From Streptomyces chumphonensis (lineage in GTDB: Bacteria; Actinomycetota; Actinomycetes; Streptomycetales; Streptomycetaceae), in contig NZ_JACXYU010000001.1 of the NCBI RefSeq assembly GCF_014779715.1, positions 744,001 to 808,000 on the forward strand: a DNA stretch of 64,000 bases, read 5' to 3'. The position numbers and the translations under genes are program-made. Each line of letters starts with the position of its first letter. Within the stretch, counting starts at the first letter, position 1. The notes beneath the pieces were generated by a model. The model ran no database searches, had not been told where the DNA came from, and saw nothing but the letters and a program-made list of their open reading frames with translations. This document shows, piece by piece, positions 44,241 through 53,461 of this stretch.

Positions 44241-45362
44241 GTGCAGACCCAGACCCTGACCGGTTCGCCGACGCCCGCGTCGCCCCTCGCCCCGGCCGCC
44301 CCCGGCGGCTCGCCCGCGACGCCCGCCGCGCACCCCGAGCAGGTGCCCGCTCCCGGCACCGCCCCACCGCTGGGGCTGCTGGAGCCGCTCCCGCCGGAGC
44401 CGCCCGCCCCTCGGCGCGTGCGCGCGGTGGGGGCGCGTCCCGACGCGGGCGCGGCGCCGTCGGCCGACCTGTTCCGGCAGTACCTGCGGGAGATCGGCCG
44501 CATCCCGCTGCTGAGCGCGGCCGAGGAGGTCGAGCTGGCGCGCAGGGTCGAGGCCGGGCTCTTCGCGGAGGAGAAGCTGGCGGCCTCCGCGGACCTGGAG
44601 AGCGGCCTCGCCCTCGACCTCGACCGGATCGTGGTGCGGGGCCGCCTGGCCAAGCGGCGGCTGATCGAGGCGAACCTGCGCCTGGTCGTCTCCGTCGCCA
44701 AGCGGTACGTGGGCCGGGGGCTCACGATGCTCGACCTCGTGCAGGAGGGGAACCTCGGCCTCATCCGCGCCGTCGAGAAATTCGACTACGCGCGTGGATT
44801 CAAGTTCTCCACCTACGCGACCTGGTGGATCAGGCAGGCGATGTCGCGTGCGTTGGCCGACCAGGCCCGCACGATCCGTGTGCCGGTGCACGTCGTGGAG
44901 CTGATCAACCGCGTGGTCCGCGCCCAGCGCAGCATCCTCCAGGAACGCGGCCACGAGCCGACGCCGCAGGAGGTCGCCCTGCTGCTGGACCTCACCGAGG
45001 AGCGGGTCAGCGAGGTGCTGCGGCTCGCCCAGGAACCCGTCTCCCTGCACGCGCCGGTCGGCGAGGAGGACGTCCACCTCGGGGACCTCATCGAGGACGG
45101 GGACGCCCCCTCGCCGGTGGAGTCGGCGACGTTCCTGCTGCTGCGGCAGCACCTGAACGCGGTGCTCTCCACGCTCGGCGAACGCGAACGCAAGGTGGTG
45201 CAGCTGCGGTACGGCCTGCTCGACGGACGGCCGCGCACCCTGGAGGAGATCGGCCGGCTCTTCGGCGTCACCCGGGAACGCATCCGGCAGATCGAGTCCA
45301 AGACGCTCGGCAAGCTGCGCGACCACGCCTACGCCGAACAGCTCCGCGGCTATCTGGACTGA
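44241..45362 (+). CDS. hrdA: Principal-type RNA polymerase sigma factor, HrdA-like
   Basis: A 373-residue sigma-70 factor. Region 1.2 ([20 protein letters not shown]), region 2 ([40 protein letters not shown]), region 3 and region 4 with the HTH ([20 protein letters not shown]) are all present. Its 80-residue N-terminus is Pro/Ala-rich and short, unlike HrdB. Context next to dnaG matches hrdA of S. coelicolor. HrdA is a dispensable paralogue of the essential HrdB. The GTG at 44241 follows GGAGG. Confidence 0.92.
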   Translation: MQTQTLTGSPTPASPLAPAAPGGSPATPAAHPEQVPAPGTAPPLGLLEPLPPEPPAPRRVRAVGARPDAGAAPSADLFRQYLREIGRIPLLSAAEEVELARRVEAGLFAEEKLAASADLESGLALDLDRIVVRGRLAKRRLIEANLRLVVSVAKRYVGRGLTMLDLVQEGNLGLIRAVEKFDYARGFKFSTYATWWIRQAMSRALADQARTIRVPVHVVELINRVVRAQRSILQERGHEPTPQEVALLLDLTEERVSEVLRLAQEPVSLHAPVGEEDVHLGDLIEDGDAPSPVESATFLLLRQHLNAVLSTLGERERKVVQLRYGLLDGRPRTLEEIGRLFGVTRERIRQIESKTLGKLRDHAYAEQLRGYLD

Positions 45363-45375
45363 CGCCGGACCCGAC

Positions 45376-46827
45376 TCAGGCGGGGAACGCGCCGGGGTGG
45401 GTCTCGTCCCGCACGGCGGCGTACTGCTGGCGTACGGCCTGCCCGACCGGCAGGTCGTCGCCGGGGTCGCACAGCGTCGCGGCGGGCGCCGGCCACTGCG
45501 GGGGCGTCGCCGGTGTGTGGTGCCCGTGCGCGACGCCCAGGGCCCAGGCGGCCTGCCGCGCGGCCCCGAGCGTGGTGTAGTCGGCGGCCTGCGGGACGAC
45601 GACCTGGGCGCCGAACACGGCGGGCGCGAGGGCCTGCACGGCGGGCAGCTCGGCGGCCTGGCCCAGCAGGAAGATCCGGTGCACCGCCACACCTCGGCGG
45701 CGCAGCACGTCGAGCGCGTCGGCCAGCCCGCACAGCATCCCCTCGAACGCGGCCCTGGCCAGGTGCTCCGGCTTCATGGACTCCCGCCGCAGTCCGGCCA
45801 GTGTCCCCGCCGTGTGCGGCAGGTCGGGCGTCCGCTCGCCCTCCAGGTAGGGCAGCAGGACCATCCCGTACGCGCCCGGTGAGGACTGGAGCGCCAGGGC
45901 GGAGAGCCGCTCCAGGTCGCAGCCGAGGAGTTCGGCGGTGCCGCGCAGGACGCGGACGGCGTTGAGCGTCCGCACCACGGGCAGGTGCATGCCGGTGGCG
46001 TCGGCGTAGGAGGTGATGGTGCCGCTGGCATCGGCGAGCGGTTCGTGGTGGACGACCGAGACCGAGCCGGAGGCACCGAGGGAGACGACGGCGTCCCCCA
46101 GCCCGATGCCGAGGCCGAACGCGGCGGCCATGGTCTCCCCGGTGCCGGAGGAGATGAGCAGGCCCTCGGGCGTGTGCCCGGCGACGTCGGCGGGGCCGAG
46201 CACCTCGGGGAGGGCGACCTGGTGTCCGAGGGCCAACTCGGCGAGGTCCGGGCGCCAGCCGCCGGTGGCGGCGGACCAGTAGCCGGTGCCCGAGGCGTCG
46301 CCCCGGTCGGTGGTGCGGCGGGCGGGGCGGCCGAGGAGCTGCCAGGTCAGCCAGTCGTGCGGCTGGAGGACGGCGGCGGTGCGGGCGGCGGCGTCCGGCT
46401 CGTTGCGGGCGAGCCAGCGCAGCTTCGTGACGGGGTTGCCGGACTGCGGGACCAGGCCGACGGCCTGGGCCCAGGCGGCCTTGCCCCCGAGTCCGTCGAC
46501 CAGATCGGCGGCGACCGTCTGGGCACGCGGATCGTTGCCGACGAGTGCGGGGCGGACGGCGTTGCCGACGCGGTCGAGGAAGACGGCGGCGTGCTGCTGC
46601 GCGGAGACGCCGATCGCCTGCACTCCCTCCAGGAGGCCGCCCCCGGCCGCCTCGCCGAGCGAGAGCAGCCACGCCTGCGGGTCGATCTCCGTACGGCGTC
46701 CGCCGCCCTCGGGCGGCGGGACGGGGTGCGGGGCGTACCCCTGCCTGATGACGGCACCGGTGTCGGTGTCGCAGACGACGATGCGGGTGTACTCGGACGA
46801 GCTGTCCAGACCGGCGGCTATCCCCAT
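45376..46827 (-). CDS. FGGY-family carbohydrate kinase, probably xylulokinase
   Basis: A 483-residue sugar kinase. N-terminal phosphate-binding motif GLDSSSEYTRIVVCDTDTG, substrate segment AIGVSAQQHAAVFLD, the loop GDASGTGYWSAATGGW, a middle motif ISSGTGETMAAAFG and the C-terminal ATPase region IFLLGQAAELPAVQ and PQAADYTTLGAARQAAW fit xylulose kinase. No isomerase or transporter gene is adjacent, so the substrate is inferred only. It is convergent with hrdA, 13 bases apart. GTG at 46833 is an alternative start. Confidence 0.85.
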   Translation of the reverse strand: MGIAAGLDSSSEYTRIVVCDTDTGAVIRQGYAPHPVPPPEGGGRRTEIDPQAWLLSLGEAAGGGLLEGVQAIGVSAQQHAAVFLDRVGNAVRPALVGNDPRAQTVAADLVDGLGGKAAWAQAVGLVPQSGNPVTKLRWLARNEPDAAARTAAVLQPHDWLTWQLLGRPARRTTDRGDASGTGYWSAATGGWRPDLAELALGHQVALPEVLGPADVAGHTPEGLLISSGTGETMAAAFGLGIGLGDAVVSLGASGSVSVVHHEPLADASGTITSYADATGMHLPVVRTLNAVRVLRGTAELLGCDLERLSALALQSSPGAYGMVLLPYLEGERTPDLPHTAGTLAGLRRESMKPEHLARAAFEGMLCGLADALDVLRRRGVAVHRIFLLGQAAELPAVQALAPAVFGAQVVVPQAADYTTLGAARQAAWALGVAHGHHTPATPPQWPAPAATLCDPGDDLPVGQAVRQQYAAVRDETHPGAFPA

Positions 46828-46964
46828 GGCCACGATGATGCCGCATGGGGGTGCGGACACGAGCGAGCCCCCGCCCGTGCGCGGTGGCACGGACGGGGGC
46901 GGGAGGGTCGAGCGGAGCGCCGGTCAGAAGGAGGTAGATCCCGGTGCCCGCGCATCCTGGGAGC

Positions 46965-46995
46965 CCGGGTGACCGGAGGACGTCCGGCCACCCGG
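46965..46995 (-). terminator. Hairpin terminator of the rodlin gene
   Basis: Arms at 46965-46977 and 46983-46995 pair at 12 of 13 positions around a GGACG loop. The hairpin starts 12 bases beyond the rodlin stop on the minus strand. Confidence 0.7.
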
Positions 46996-47007
46996 TGCCA
47001 CCGGGGC

Positions 47008-47415
47008 TCAGTCGACCGCGGCGGCGCCGTTCTCCGAGAGGAGGTTGAGGTCCGACAGGATGTGCGACAGCGGGTCGTCGCCGTCCTGGATCGTGGAGTT
47101 CTCCGTGCAGGCCTGGCTGTTGTTGCTCGACAGGACGTCCTGGACGGTGATCGGCACGAGGCCCACGAGGCTGCCCACGTTGGTCTTCCCGTCCAGCGCC
47201 GCGATGCACGGCTTGTTCAGGGAGCCGTTGACCAGGCTCATGTTCGGGCTCATGTAGCCGCCCGTGGTGGTGTTGCCGTAGACCTGCTTCGCGCCGTTGC
47301 CGCTGGCCGCTTCCTGGTTCCCGTCGCCGACCGCGAGAGCGGGGGACGCAACGACACCGGTCACACCGACGACGGAAGCCGCCACAGCAGCCGTGGCGAG
47401 CACCTTCTTGATCAC
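47008..47415 (-). CDS. rdl: Rodlin protein of the aerial spore surface
   Basis: A 135-residue secreted protein. The signal peptide (IKKVLATAAVAASVVGVTGV, cleavage after ASPALA near 28) is followed by the rodlin pattern: GNGAKQVYGNTTTGGYMSPN, MSLVNGSLNKPCIAALDG and NNSQACTENSTIQDGDDPLS. Rodlins organise chaplin fibrils into the rodlet layer on aerial hyphae and spores. Two Cys residues probably form a disulfide. The GTG at 47415 follows AAGGAAAA. Streptomyces often carry two adjacent rodlin genes; only one is seen here. Confidence 0.93.
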   Translation of the reverse strand: MIKKVLATAAVAASVVGVTGVVASPALAVGDGNQEAASGNGAKQVYGNTTTGGYMSPNMSLVNGSLNKPCIAALDGKTNVGSLVGLVPITVQDVLSSNNSQACTENSTIQDGDDPLSHILSDLNLLSENGAAAVD

Positions 47416-47560
47416 GAGTTTTCCTTCCGAATCTGGAATGCCCCGCTGCCGGAGCAAACTGGACAACTCACGATCCGGCGCAGAAGTTCTGCCCCTTCAC
47501 TCGAACAGCTCAATGATGCGATTCTCGGATTCTTCCTACCGCAACCAGACGTCCCTGCTC

Positions 47561-47570
47561 GAAACGTTTC
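47561..47570. promoter_or_regulatory. LacI-type palindrome upstream of the rodlin gene
   Basis: The perfect 10-base palindrome GAAACGTTTC has the central CG typical of LacI-family operators. It lies 146 bases upstream of the rodlin start and 59 bases beyond the stop of the DUF574 gene. Confidence 0.4.
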
Positions 47571-47628
47571 CGCAAGCATGAACACCCGTGAGGCGCCCAA
47601 ACGTGGTACGGCGGCCTGGGGACCGGTG

Positions 47629-48465
47629 CTACGGCTTGCGTCCCACGCCTCCGTAGGAGTCCACGGGAACGGCGGAGCCGACCTGCGACGGATTCGGCCG
47701 CCACAGCGGGCAGGAGACGATCCCGGGCTCGACGAGGTCGAACCCGGCGAAGAACCCCCCGAGCTCCTCCGGGCTGCGCAGCCGGTACTGCACCTGCCCG
47801 CCCTCGTTGTGCTCCTCCTGCGCCTTCTTGAGCGTCTCGTCGGTGTCCGTGCCGTCGCAGACCAGCAGGTAGCTGCCGGACGGGAGCGCCTCCGTCAGCT
47901 CGCGGACGATGCCGAGCGCCTCCTCGTCGTCCGTGACGTGACCGAGGATGCCGCTGAGGATGAGGGCGACCGGCCGCTCGAAGTCCAGCGTGCGACGGGC
48001 CTCGGCCAGGATCGCCGCGGGGCGGTGCAGGTCGGCGTCCAGGTACGCCGTCGCGCCCTCCGGTGTGCTGGTGAGCAGCGCACGGGCGTGCGCCAAGACC
48101 AGCGGGTCGTTGTCGACGTAGACGATGCGCGAGTCGGGCGCCACCCGCTGCGCGATCTCGTGCGTGTTGTCGACGGTGGGCAGCCCCGTGCCGACGTCGA
48201 GGAACTGCCGCACCCCGGCCTCGTCGGCCAGGTACCGGATCGCCCGGGACAGGAACGCGCGGAAGGCGCGGGCGTTGGCCGCGATGGCCGGGAACGCCGC
48301 GGCGAACTGGTCCGCCGCCACCCGGTCGGCCTCGTAGTTGTCCTTGCCGCCGAGCCAGTAGTTCCACATCCGGGCCGAGTGCGGCACGCTGCTGTCGATC
48401 AGCGCCGCCGGGTCCTCGCCGGTCGGGCCGCCTTCGGCTATGGGTCCGCCGTTCGCCACGTTCAT
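47629..48465 (-). CDS. DUF574/S-adenosyl methyltransferase family protein
   Basis: A 278-residue protein of the DUF574 (Methyltransf_19) family, which is expanded in Streptomyces. Visible are SVPHSARMWNYWLGGKDNYE, the SAM motif FLDVGTGLPTVDNTHEIAQ, RIVYVDNDPLVLAHARALL and ALILSGILGHVTDDEEAL. Substrates are unknown. The ATG at 48465 is preceded by an AGGAGA-like site. It is upstream of the rodlin gene in the same direction but separated by 213 bases. Confidence 0.9.
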   Translation of the reverse strand: MNVANGGPIAEGGPTGEDPAALIDSSVPHSARMWNYWLGGKDNYEADRVAADQFAAAFPAIAANARAFRAFLSRAIRYLADEAGVRQFLDVGTGLPTVDNTHEIAQRVAPDSRIVYVDNDPLVLAHARALLTSTPEGATAYLDADLHRPAAILAEARRTLDFERPVALILSGILGHVTDDEEALGIVRELTEALPSGSYLLVCDGTDTDETLKKAQEEHNEGGQVQYRLRSPEELGGFFAGFDLVEPGIVSCPLWRPNPSQVGSAVPVDSYGGVGRKP

Positions 48466-48675
48466 CTCCTGTTGGCCACGTCACATGCGATCTGTGCGAT
48501 CAACGTACCGCCCCGCCCGTGGGCGGGCCACAGGCCGGTCCCCGCCGACGGCCGGTCGGCGGCGTGAGCCACGTCATGCCGCCCGGTCCGCGCCGCCGGA
48601 TACCGTGCCCCTGCCCGGCCGCAGCGAACGGTCCGGGGCCCGCATCCGTCCGGACGGAACCGGAGGTCCGCCGTC

Positions 48676-49257
48676 GTGTCCGATGACGTTCCTCCCGCGG
48701 TGCCCGGCTACTCCGCCGACCTCTCCCCGCTCATCGCCGCCACCGCCCGCTGGCTGGTCTCCGCCTACCCGGCCGTCGGCGGGGCGATGAGCACGGCCCT
48801 CGCCGAGGCGCAGGCCCGCCAGGCGGCCACCGTCGCGGCCTGGCTGCGCTACCCGACGGCGGTGGACGCGGCGCTGGCGGCCCTGACCGGGGCCGGGGGC
48901 TCCGGTCGGCTGGACCGGCTGCTGGGCGCGGCGGGTGGCGATCGGGACGGTCCCGGCGGATTCGGCGATCCCGAGCGGGCATGGCGGACCTGGGTGGACG
49001 AGGTGGTCGCCAGCTGGGCGGCCTGCCTGCTGTCCTGCCCCGAGCTCGCCCGCAGCGCCGTGGCGGCGCTGTCCCCGGGCAACGGGACCGGCGGCGGGTC
49101 CGGCGGATTCGGCGAGTTCCGGCGGCTGACGGCCCCCGACGTCCACGACCGGCGGGCGGCACCCCTGCTGCGCCACCCCGATCTCGTGGCCGGGGTGGCC
49201 GACCTGCACCGCGCCGACCTGATCGCCCGCCTGCGGGACGATTCCGTCGCGGGCTGA
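48676..49257 (+). CDS. Hypothetical protein
   Basis: A 193-residue protein I do not recognise. It starts SDDVPPAVPGYSADLSPLIA and is largely helical and Ala-rich, with a Gly-rich middle (GAGGSGRLDRLLGAAGGDRD) and WVDEVVASWAACLLSCPELA. No signal or membrane span is clear. The GTG at 48676 has a good GGAGG site, which favours this strand over the overlapping minus-strand frames. It lies 84 bases upstream of the PAS-GAF-PP2C gene in the same direction. Confidence 0.6.
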   Translation: MSDDVPPAVPGYSADLSPLIAATARWLVSAYPAVGGAMSTALAEAQARQAATVAAWLRYPTAVDAALAALTGAGGSGRLDRLLGAAGGDRDGPGGFGDPERAWRTWVDEVVASWAACLLSCPELARSAVAALSPGNGTGGGSGGFGEFRRLTAPDVHDRRAAPLLRHPDLVAGVADLHRADLIARLRDDSVAG

Positions 49258-49341
49258 ACGTCCCCCCGCGCACCGTGCGGAACGCCGCGATGTGCCGGAT
49301 CATGGCAAGCGCAGGCCGAGGAACGGCGGCGAGGACGTGAG

Positions 49342-51501
49342 ATGGCCACAGGGCACGGCAGCGGCAGGTTCGCGGACGCCCTCGTCCGGCTGCTGGCCTG
49401 TGCCGAGCCGGACGATCTGCTGGCCGAGGCGGCGACCGCGCTCGCGCCCCGGGAGCGGGACGCGGTCGGCGTCCTGTACCGGCTGGACGCGGACGGATCG
49501 CTGCGGCTGACCGCCTCCTTCGGACTGCCGGTCGCCGATCTCGACGCCTACCGCGTCGTCCCCGTGGACTCCTGGCTGCCGTGTGCCCGCGCGGTGCGGG
49601 AGAGCCGGCCGGTCTGGACGACCGCCGGTGAGTACGGGGGGCCCGGCCTCCGCCCGGAGGGTCCCGGGAGCGCGCCGGTGCCCTCCCACGCGGAGTTCGT
49701 CGCCGTCCCGCTCCTCGTGGACGGCACCTGCCTGGGGGCGGTCAGCCTGCGGGTGCCCCGGGGCAGCGCGCTGGACTCCACGGTCGAACAGCGGCTGATG
49801 GCGCTGGCCACGGCCTGCGCCCACCGCTGGGAGCGGATCCTGGCCGGGGGCAATGTCGCCGCCGGCGACGAGGGGCTGCCGCCGAGGGCCCTGGCGGCCG
49901 GGCAGCGGCGGGTGACGATGCTGGAGATGGCACTGTCCAACGCCAGTATCGGCACCTTCGACTGGGACTTCCCCTCCGGCCGCATCGTCTGGGACGAGCG
50001 GTCCTGCCGGCTCTTCGGCATCAACCCCGCGGACTTCGACGGCCGCATCGAGACGTTCGAGCGGTCCGTCCATCCCGAGGACCGGGCGGTGGTGGCGGAA
50101 GCGGTCGCCAAGAGCCACCGGACGGGCAAGTACGACGTCAGCTACCGCGTCGTGCACCCCGACGGCACCGTCCGCTGGATCACGGCCGAGAGCCGCGTCG
50201 TCTACAACCGCGAGGGGAACCCGCAGCGCATGATCGGCATCGTCCAGGACCGGACGGCCGAGCACGACCGGGAAGCGGCCCGCAAGGCCCGCAGCGACTT
50301 CATCCTCGCCCTCACCCGCTCCCTGGCCGCCGCCCTGTCCACCGAGGACGTCGTCTCCGCCGTGGCCGCCGCGGCGCTGCGGGAGCTGGGCGGCACCCGG
50401 CTGGCCGTCTTCCTGCGGGAGGAGGACGGCGTCCTGCGGCTGGCGGGCTCCCGGGGCTACGCCCCCGAGCAGGTGCCGAAACTGCGGCGGCTGGGCGAGG
50501 TCAGCACCGACCACCCGCTCCTGCGGTCCGTCTGGGCGGGCACGCCCCTGTTCATCGAGAGCGCGCGCGAGTACCGCGAGCTCTTCCCCGACGAGCGGCT
50601 GGCCTCTCCCAGTGGCGGGGACGCCCAGGCGTGGGCGGTCCTGCCGCTGATGTCCGCCCGCACCCTCGTGGGCAGCTGCGTCATCACCTACGCGCGGTCC
50701 CGGAGCTTCTCCCCCGACGACCGGACCGTCTACACGGCCGCGGCGGGCATCATCGCGCAGGCCCTCACCCGGGCCTCCCTCTACGACTCGGGCCGGGGCC
50801 ACCTCACGGAGCTGCAGCAGCTCATGCTGCCGCGCGACCTGCCCGAGCTGCCGGGGCTGGAGGTCGCCGTCCGCTACCGGCCGGGGTCGGAGGGCCTGGA
50901 CGTCGGCGGGGACTGGTACGACGTCCTGCGGCTGCCCGGCGGCCGGGCCGCGCTGATCATCGGGGACGTCCAGGGGCACAGCGCGCGGGCGGCGGCGGTC
51001 ATGGGGCAGATGCGCACCGCCATGCGCGCCCGAGCCGCCGAGTACCACTCGGCCCAGGGGCTCATGGCGTGGGCCAACCGCACGCTCTGCGACCTGGACA
51101 CCGACCTCTTCGCGACGTGCGTCATCACGGAGGTGGACCCGGCCAGGCGGCGGCTGCGCATCGTACGCGCCGGCCACCCCTACCCCATGCTGCTGTGCGC
51201 CGACGGAACGGTGCGGGACATCGAGGTGCCGGGCGGCACTCCGCTCGGCACGTTCGCCGACGAGCCCTACCCCTCGTGGGAGACGGAGCTGGAGCCGGGC
51301 GGCACGCTGCTGCTGTACACCGACGGGCTGGTGGAGGCGCCGGGCTCCGACTACACCGGAGGGGTCACGCGGATCGCCGACCAGCTGGCGCGCGACCGGC
51401 ACCTGCCACTGGACGTCCTCGCCGACCGCCTCGTGGCGCCGGCCGCCTCCCGCTCCCTGCACGACGACATCGCGGTCCTGCTCCTGCGTCCCGACGGCTG
51501 A
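49342..51501 (+). CDS. GAF-PAS-GAF-SpoIIE phosphatase
   Basis: A 719-residue signalling protein. Residues about 10-165 form a GAF domain, about 190-310 a PAS/PAC domain (ASIGTFDWDFPSGRIVWDE; VVHPDGTVRWITAESRVVYN), about 320-470 a second GAF, and about 490-715 a PP2C/SpoIIE phosphatase with GLDVGGDWYDVLRLPGG, IIGDVQGHSARAAAV, LLYTDGLVEAPG and LHDDIAVLLLRPDG. Such proteins dephosphorylate anti-anti-sigma factors in response to sensed ligands or redox state. The next gene encodes a related phosphatase. Confidence 0.92.
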   Translation: MATGHGSGRFADALVRLLACAEPDDLLAEAATALAPRERDAVGVLYRLDADGSLRLTASFGLPVADLDAYRVVPVDSWLPCARAVRESRPVWTTAGEYGGPGLRPEGPGSAPVPSHAEFVAVPLLVDGTCLGAVSLRVPRGSALDSTVEQRLMALATACAHRWERILAGGNVAAGDEGLPPRALAAGQRRVTMLEMALSNASIGTFDWDFPSGRIVWDERSCRLFGINPADFDGRIETFERSVHPEDRAVVAEAVAKSHRTGKYDVSYRVVHPDGTVRWITAESRVVYNREGNPQRMIGIVQDRTAEHDREAARKARSDFILALTRSLAAALSTEDVVSAVAAAALRELGGTRLAVFLREEDGVLRLAGSRGYAPEQVPKLRRLGEVSTDHPLLRSVWAGTPLFIESAREYRELFPDERLASPSGGDAQAWAVLPLMSARTLVGSCVITYARSRSFSPDDRTVYTAAAGIIAQALTRASLYDSGRGHLTELQQLMLPRDLPELPGLEVAVRYRPGSEGLDVGGDWYDVLRLPGGRAALIIGDVQGHSARAAAVMGQMRTAMRARAAEYHSAQGLMAWANRTLCDLDTDLFATCVITEVDPARRRLRIVRAGHPYPMLLCADGTVRDIEVPGGTPLGTFADEPYPSWETELEPGGTLLLYTDGLVEAPGSDYTGGVTRIADQLARDRHLPLDVLADRLVAPAASRSLHDDIAVLLLRPDG

Positions 51502-51646
51502 CCCGCCGGGAGGGCACCGGGCGGGCGCGGTGCGGGGGCGACCTCGGAAAATCCGCTCCGCCCGGAGGCCGATTCCGCCGTCTCGGGGCAGAATGGGGAA
51601 GCGCCAGGGGGTGCCCGCGGCACAGGTCGGTCCAGGAGGTGGTGCG

Positions 51647-53422
51647 GTGGTCCTCGAGCGCAGGCCCACGGCCCGCCGGACGCTCGCCGGTCGGGGCCGC
51701 GGGGCCTCGGCGGCGCTCCGCAGGACGCGTGAGGCGCTGGGCACCATGCTGGCCCCCCGCGACCGGCTGACCTGGCTGAACGAGGCGAGCAGCCGGATCG
51801 GCACGACCCTGGACCTGGAACAGACCTGTCAGGAACTCGCCGACTACGCGGTGCCCGAACTGGCCGACGGAGCGGCCGTCGACGTGCTCGACAGCATCCT
51901 GCGCGGCGAGCAACCCGTGACACCGCCGGCCGGGCGGCTGCCCGTGACGCGCGCGGTGGCCGTCTCGGAACTGCCCGAGCTCGACCTGGAGCCCGACCCG
52001 GTCGGCGACCTCTCCACCCGCCGTTCCGGCAGCCTGGTCAACCCCTGCCTGCTGGAGCAGCGGCCGGTGCTCGTCAGCCGGATCGAGCCGCACGAGTACG
52101 AGATGATCGCCCCCACCCGGAACGCGGCCCTGGCCATGCAACGGGCGGGTGTGCACAGCTACATGGCGGTGCCCTTGGTGGCCCGGGGCGTGTTCCTCGG
52201 CATCGCGGACTACGTGCGCGCCGGCACCCGGCCCGGCTTCACCCGCACGGACGTGTCGCTGGCGATGGAGCTGGCCACGAAGGCCGCCGTCTACGTCGAC
52301 AACGCCCGGATGTACGGACGGGAGCGGCAGGCCGTCGTCTCCCTCCAGCGGAGCCTGCTGCCGCGCGCGACCCCCGAGACACCGGGCCTGGCCGTCGACA
52401 CCTGCTACGCGCCCGCCAACGAACCGCAGGGCGTGGGGGGCGACTGGTTCGACGTCGTCGGACTGCCGGGAGGCCGGACGGCGCTGGTGGTCGGGGACGT
52501 CATGAGCCACGGCATGGCGGCGGCCGCCACGATGGGCCGGCTCCGGGCCGTCGCCCGCACCCTGATGAACCTGGACATCGCCCCCGAACGCGTCCTGGGC
52601 CGCCTCGACCTGGCCGCCCGCGACCTGGAGGAGGACCAGGTCGCGACCTGCCTGGTCGCCGTCCACGACCCCGTCGACCGGACGTACACACTGGCCGCCG
52701 CCGGACAGGTCCCGCCGCTCGTCGTGGACGGCCGGGGCAACGCCCGCTACCTGGAGATGCCCGTCGGCGCTCCGCTCGGCTCCGGAGTCATCCCCTACGA
52801 CGCGGTCGAGCTGTCCGCCGAGGAGGGCGACCGGCTCGTGCTCTACACCGACGGGCTGATCAAGACCCGTGAGGACGACCTGGACCACTGCCTCGACCTG
52901 CTGCGCAAACGGGCGGGCGAGCTGCTGGCCGGCCGGATGCTGGGCGCCGAGGAACTGGTCCACGCCGCACCGACGGGCGTGCACCGCTTCGACGAGGCGG
53001 TGACCGTCGTCTCCGCGTCCTGCCCGGGCGGTGACGTCCTGCTCCGGCAGTGGGACCTGCCGGGCGACGGCGCGGCGGCGGGGCGGGCCCGCAGACTCGT
53101 GCGCGAACAGCTCGGCCGGTGGCGGCTGGAGGAGATGTCGGACGTGACCGAGCTGGTCGTCAGCGAACTGGTGGGCAACGCGCTGCGGTACGGGGGCGGG
53201 CCGGGCAGGCTCCGCCTGCTGCGGCACAGCCGCCTCGTGGTGGAGGTCTCCGACACCGGCCCCGACCTGCCGCAGATCCAGCACGTGTCGCTGAACGACG
53301 AGGGCGGGCGCGGCCTTCAGCTGGTCAACCTCCTGTGCCGCCGCTGGGGTTCGTGCCGCACCCCGCTGGGCAAGGTCGTCTGGGCCGAGCAGGACATCCC
53401 GCTCCCGGCGGAGTCGGACTGA
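51647..53422 (+). CDS. GAF-SpoIIE phosphatase fused to a HATPase (RsbW-like) domain
   Basis: A 591-residue protein. A GAF domain (about 40-215) precedes a SpoIIE phosphatase (GVGGDWFDVVGLPGGRTA, LVVGDVMSHGMAAAATMG, LVLYTDGLIKTRED) and a C-terminal GHKL ATPase like anti-sigma factor RsbW (TELVVSELVGNALRYGGG; VEVSDTGPDLP; GRGLQLVNLLCRRWG). The fused phosphatase and kinase-like domains suggest a self-contained partner-switching module. The late PP2C acid motif reads FDEAVTVV, one Asp short of the usual DD. The GTG at 51647 is chosen because AGGAGG lies seven bases upstream; longer in-frame starts lack a site. Confidence 0.9.
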   Translation: MVLERRPTARRTLAGRGRGASAALRRTREALGTMLAPRDRLTWLNEASSRIGTTLDLEQTCQELADYAVPELADGAAVDVLDSILRGEQPVTPPAGRLPVTRAVAVSELPELDLEPDPVGDLSTRRSGSLVNPCLLEQRPVLVSRIEPHEYEMIAPTRNAALAMQRAGVHSYMAVPLVARGVFLGIADYVRAGTRPGFTRTDVSLAMELATKAAVYVDNARMYGRERQAVVSLQRSLLPRATPETPGLAVDTCYAPANEPQGVGGDWFDVVGLPGGRTALVVGDVMSHGMAAAATMGRLRAVARTLMNLDIAPERVLGRLDLAARDLEEDQVATCLVAVHDPVDRTYTLAAAGQVPPLVVDGRGNARYLEMPVGAPLGSGVIPYDAVELSAEEGDRLVLYTDGLIKTREDDLDHCLDLLRKRAGELLAGRMLGAEELVHAAPTGVHRFDEAVTVVSASCPGGDVLLRQWDLPGDGAAAGRARRLVREQLGRWRLEEMSDVTELVVSELVGNALRYGGGPGRLRLLRHSRLVVEVSDTGPDLPQIQHVSLNDEGGRGLQLVNLLCRRWGSCRTPLGKVVWAEQDIPLPAESD

Positions 53423-53461
53423 GCACACCCGACGGTCGGCCCCGGCGGTCAGCGACGGTGG

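Noticed and set aside
48574..49209. A minus-strand gene opposite the hypothetical protein at 48.7 kb
   Set aside because: No ribosome site or family features; the plus-strand frame has GGAGG and a natural start.
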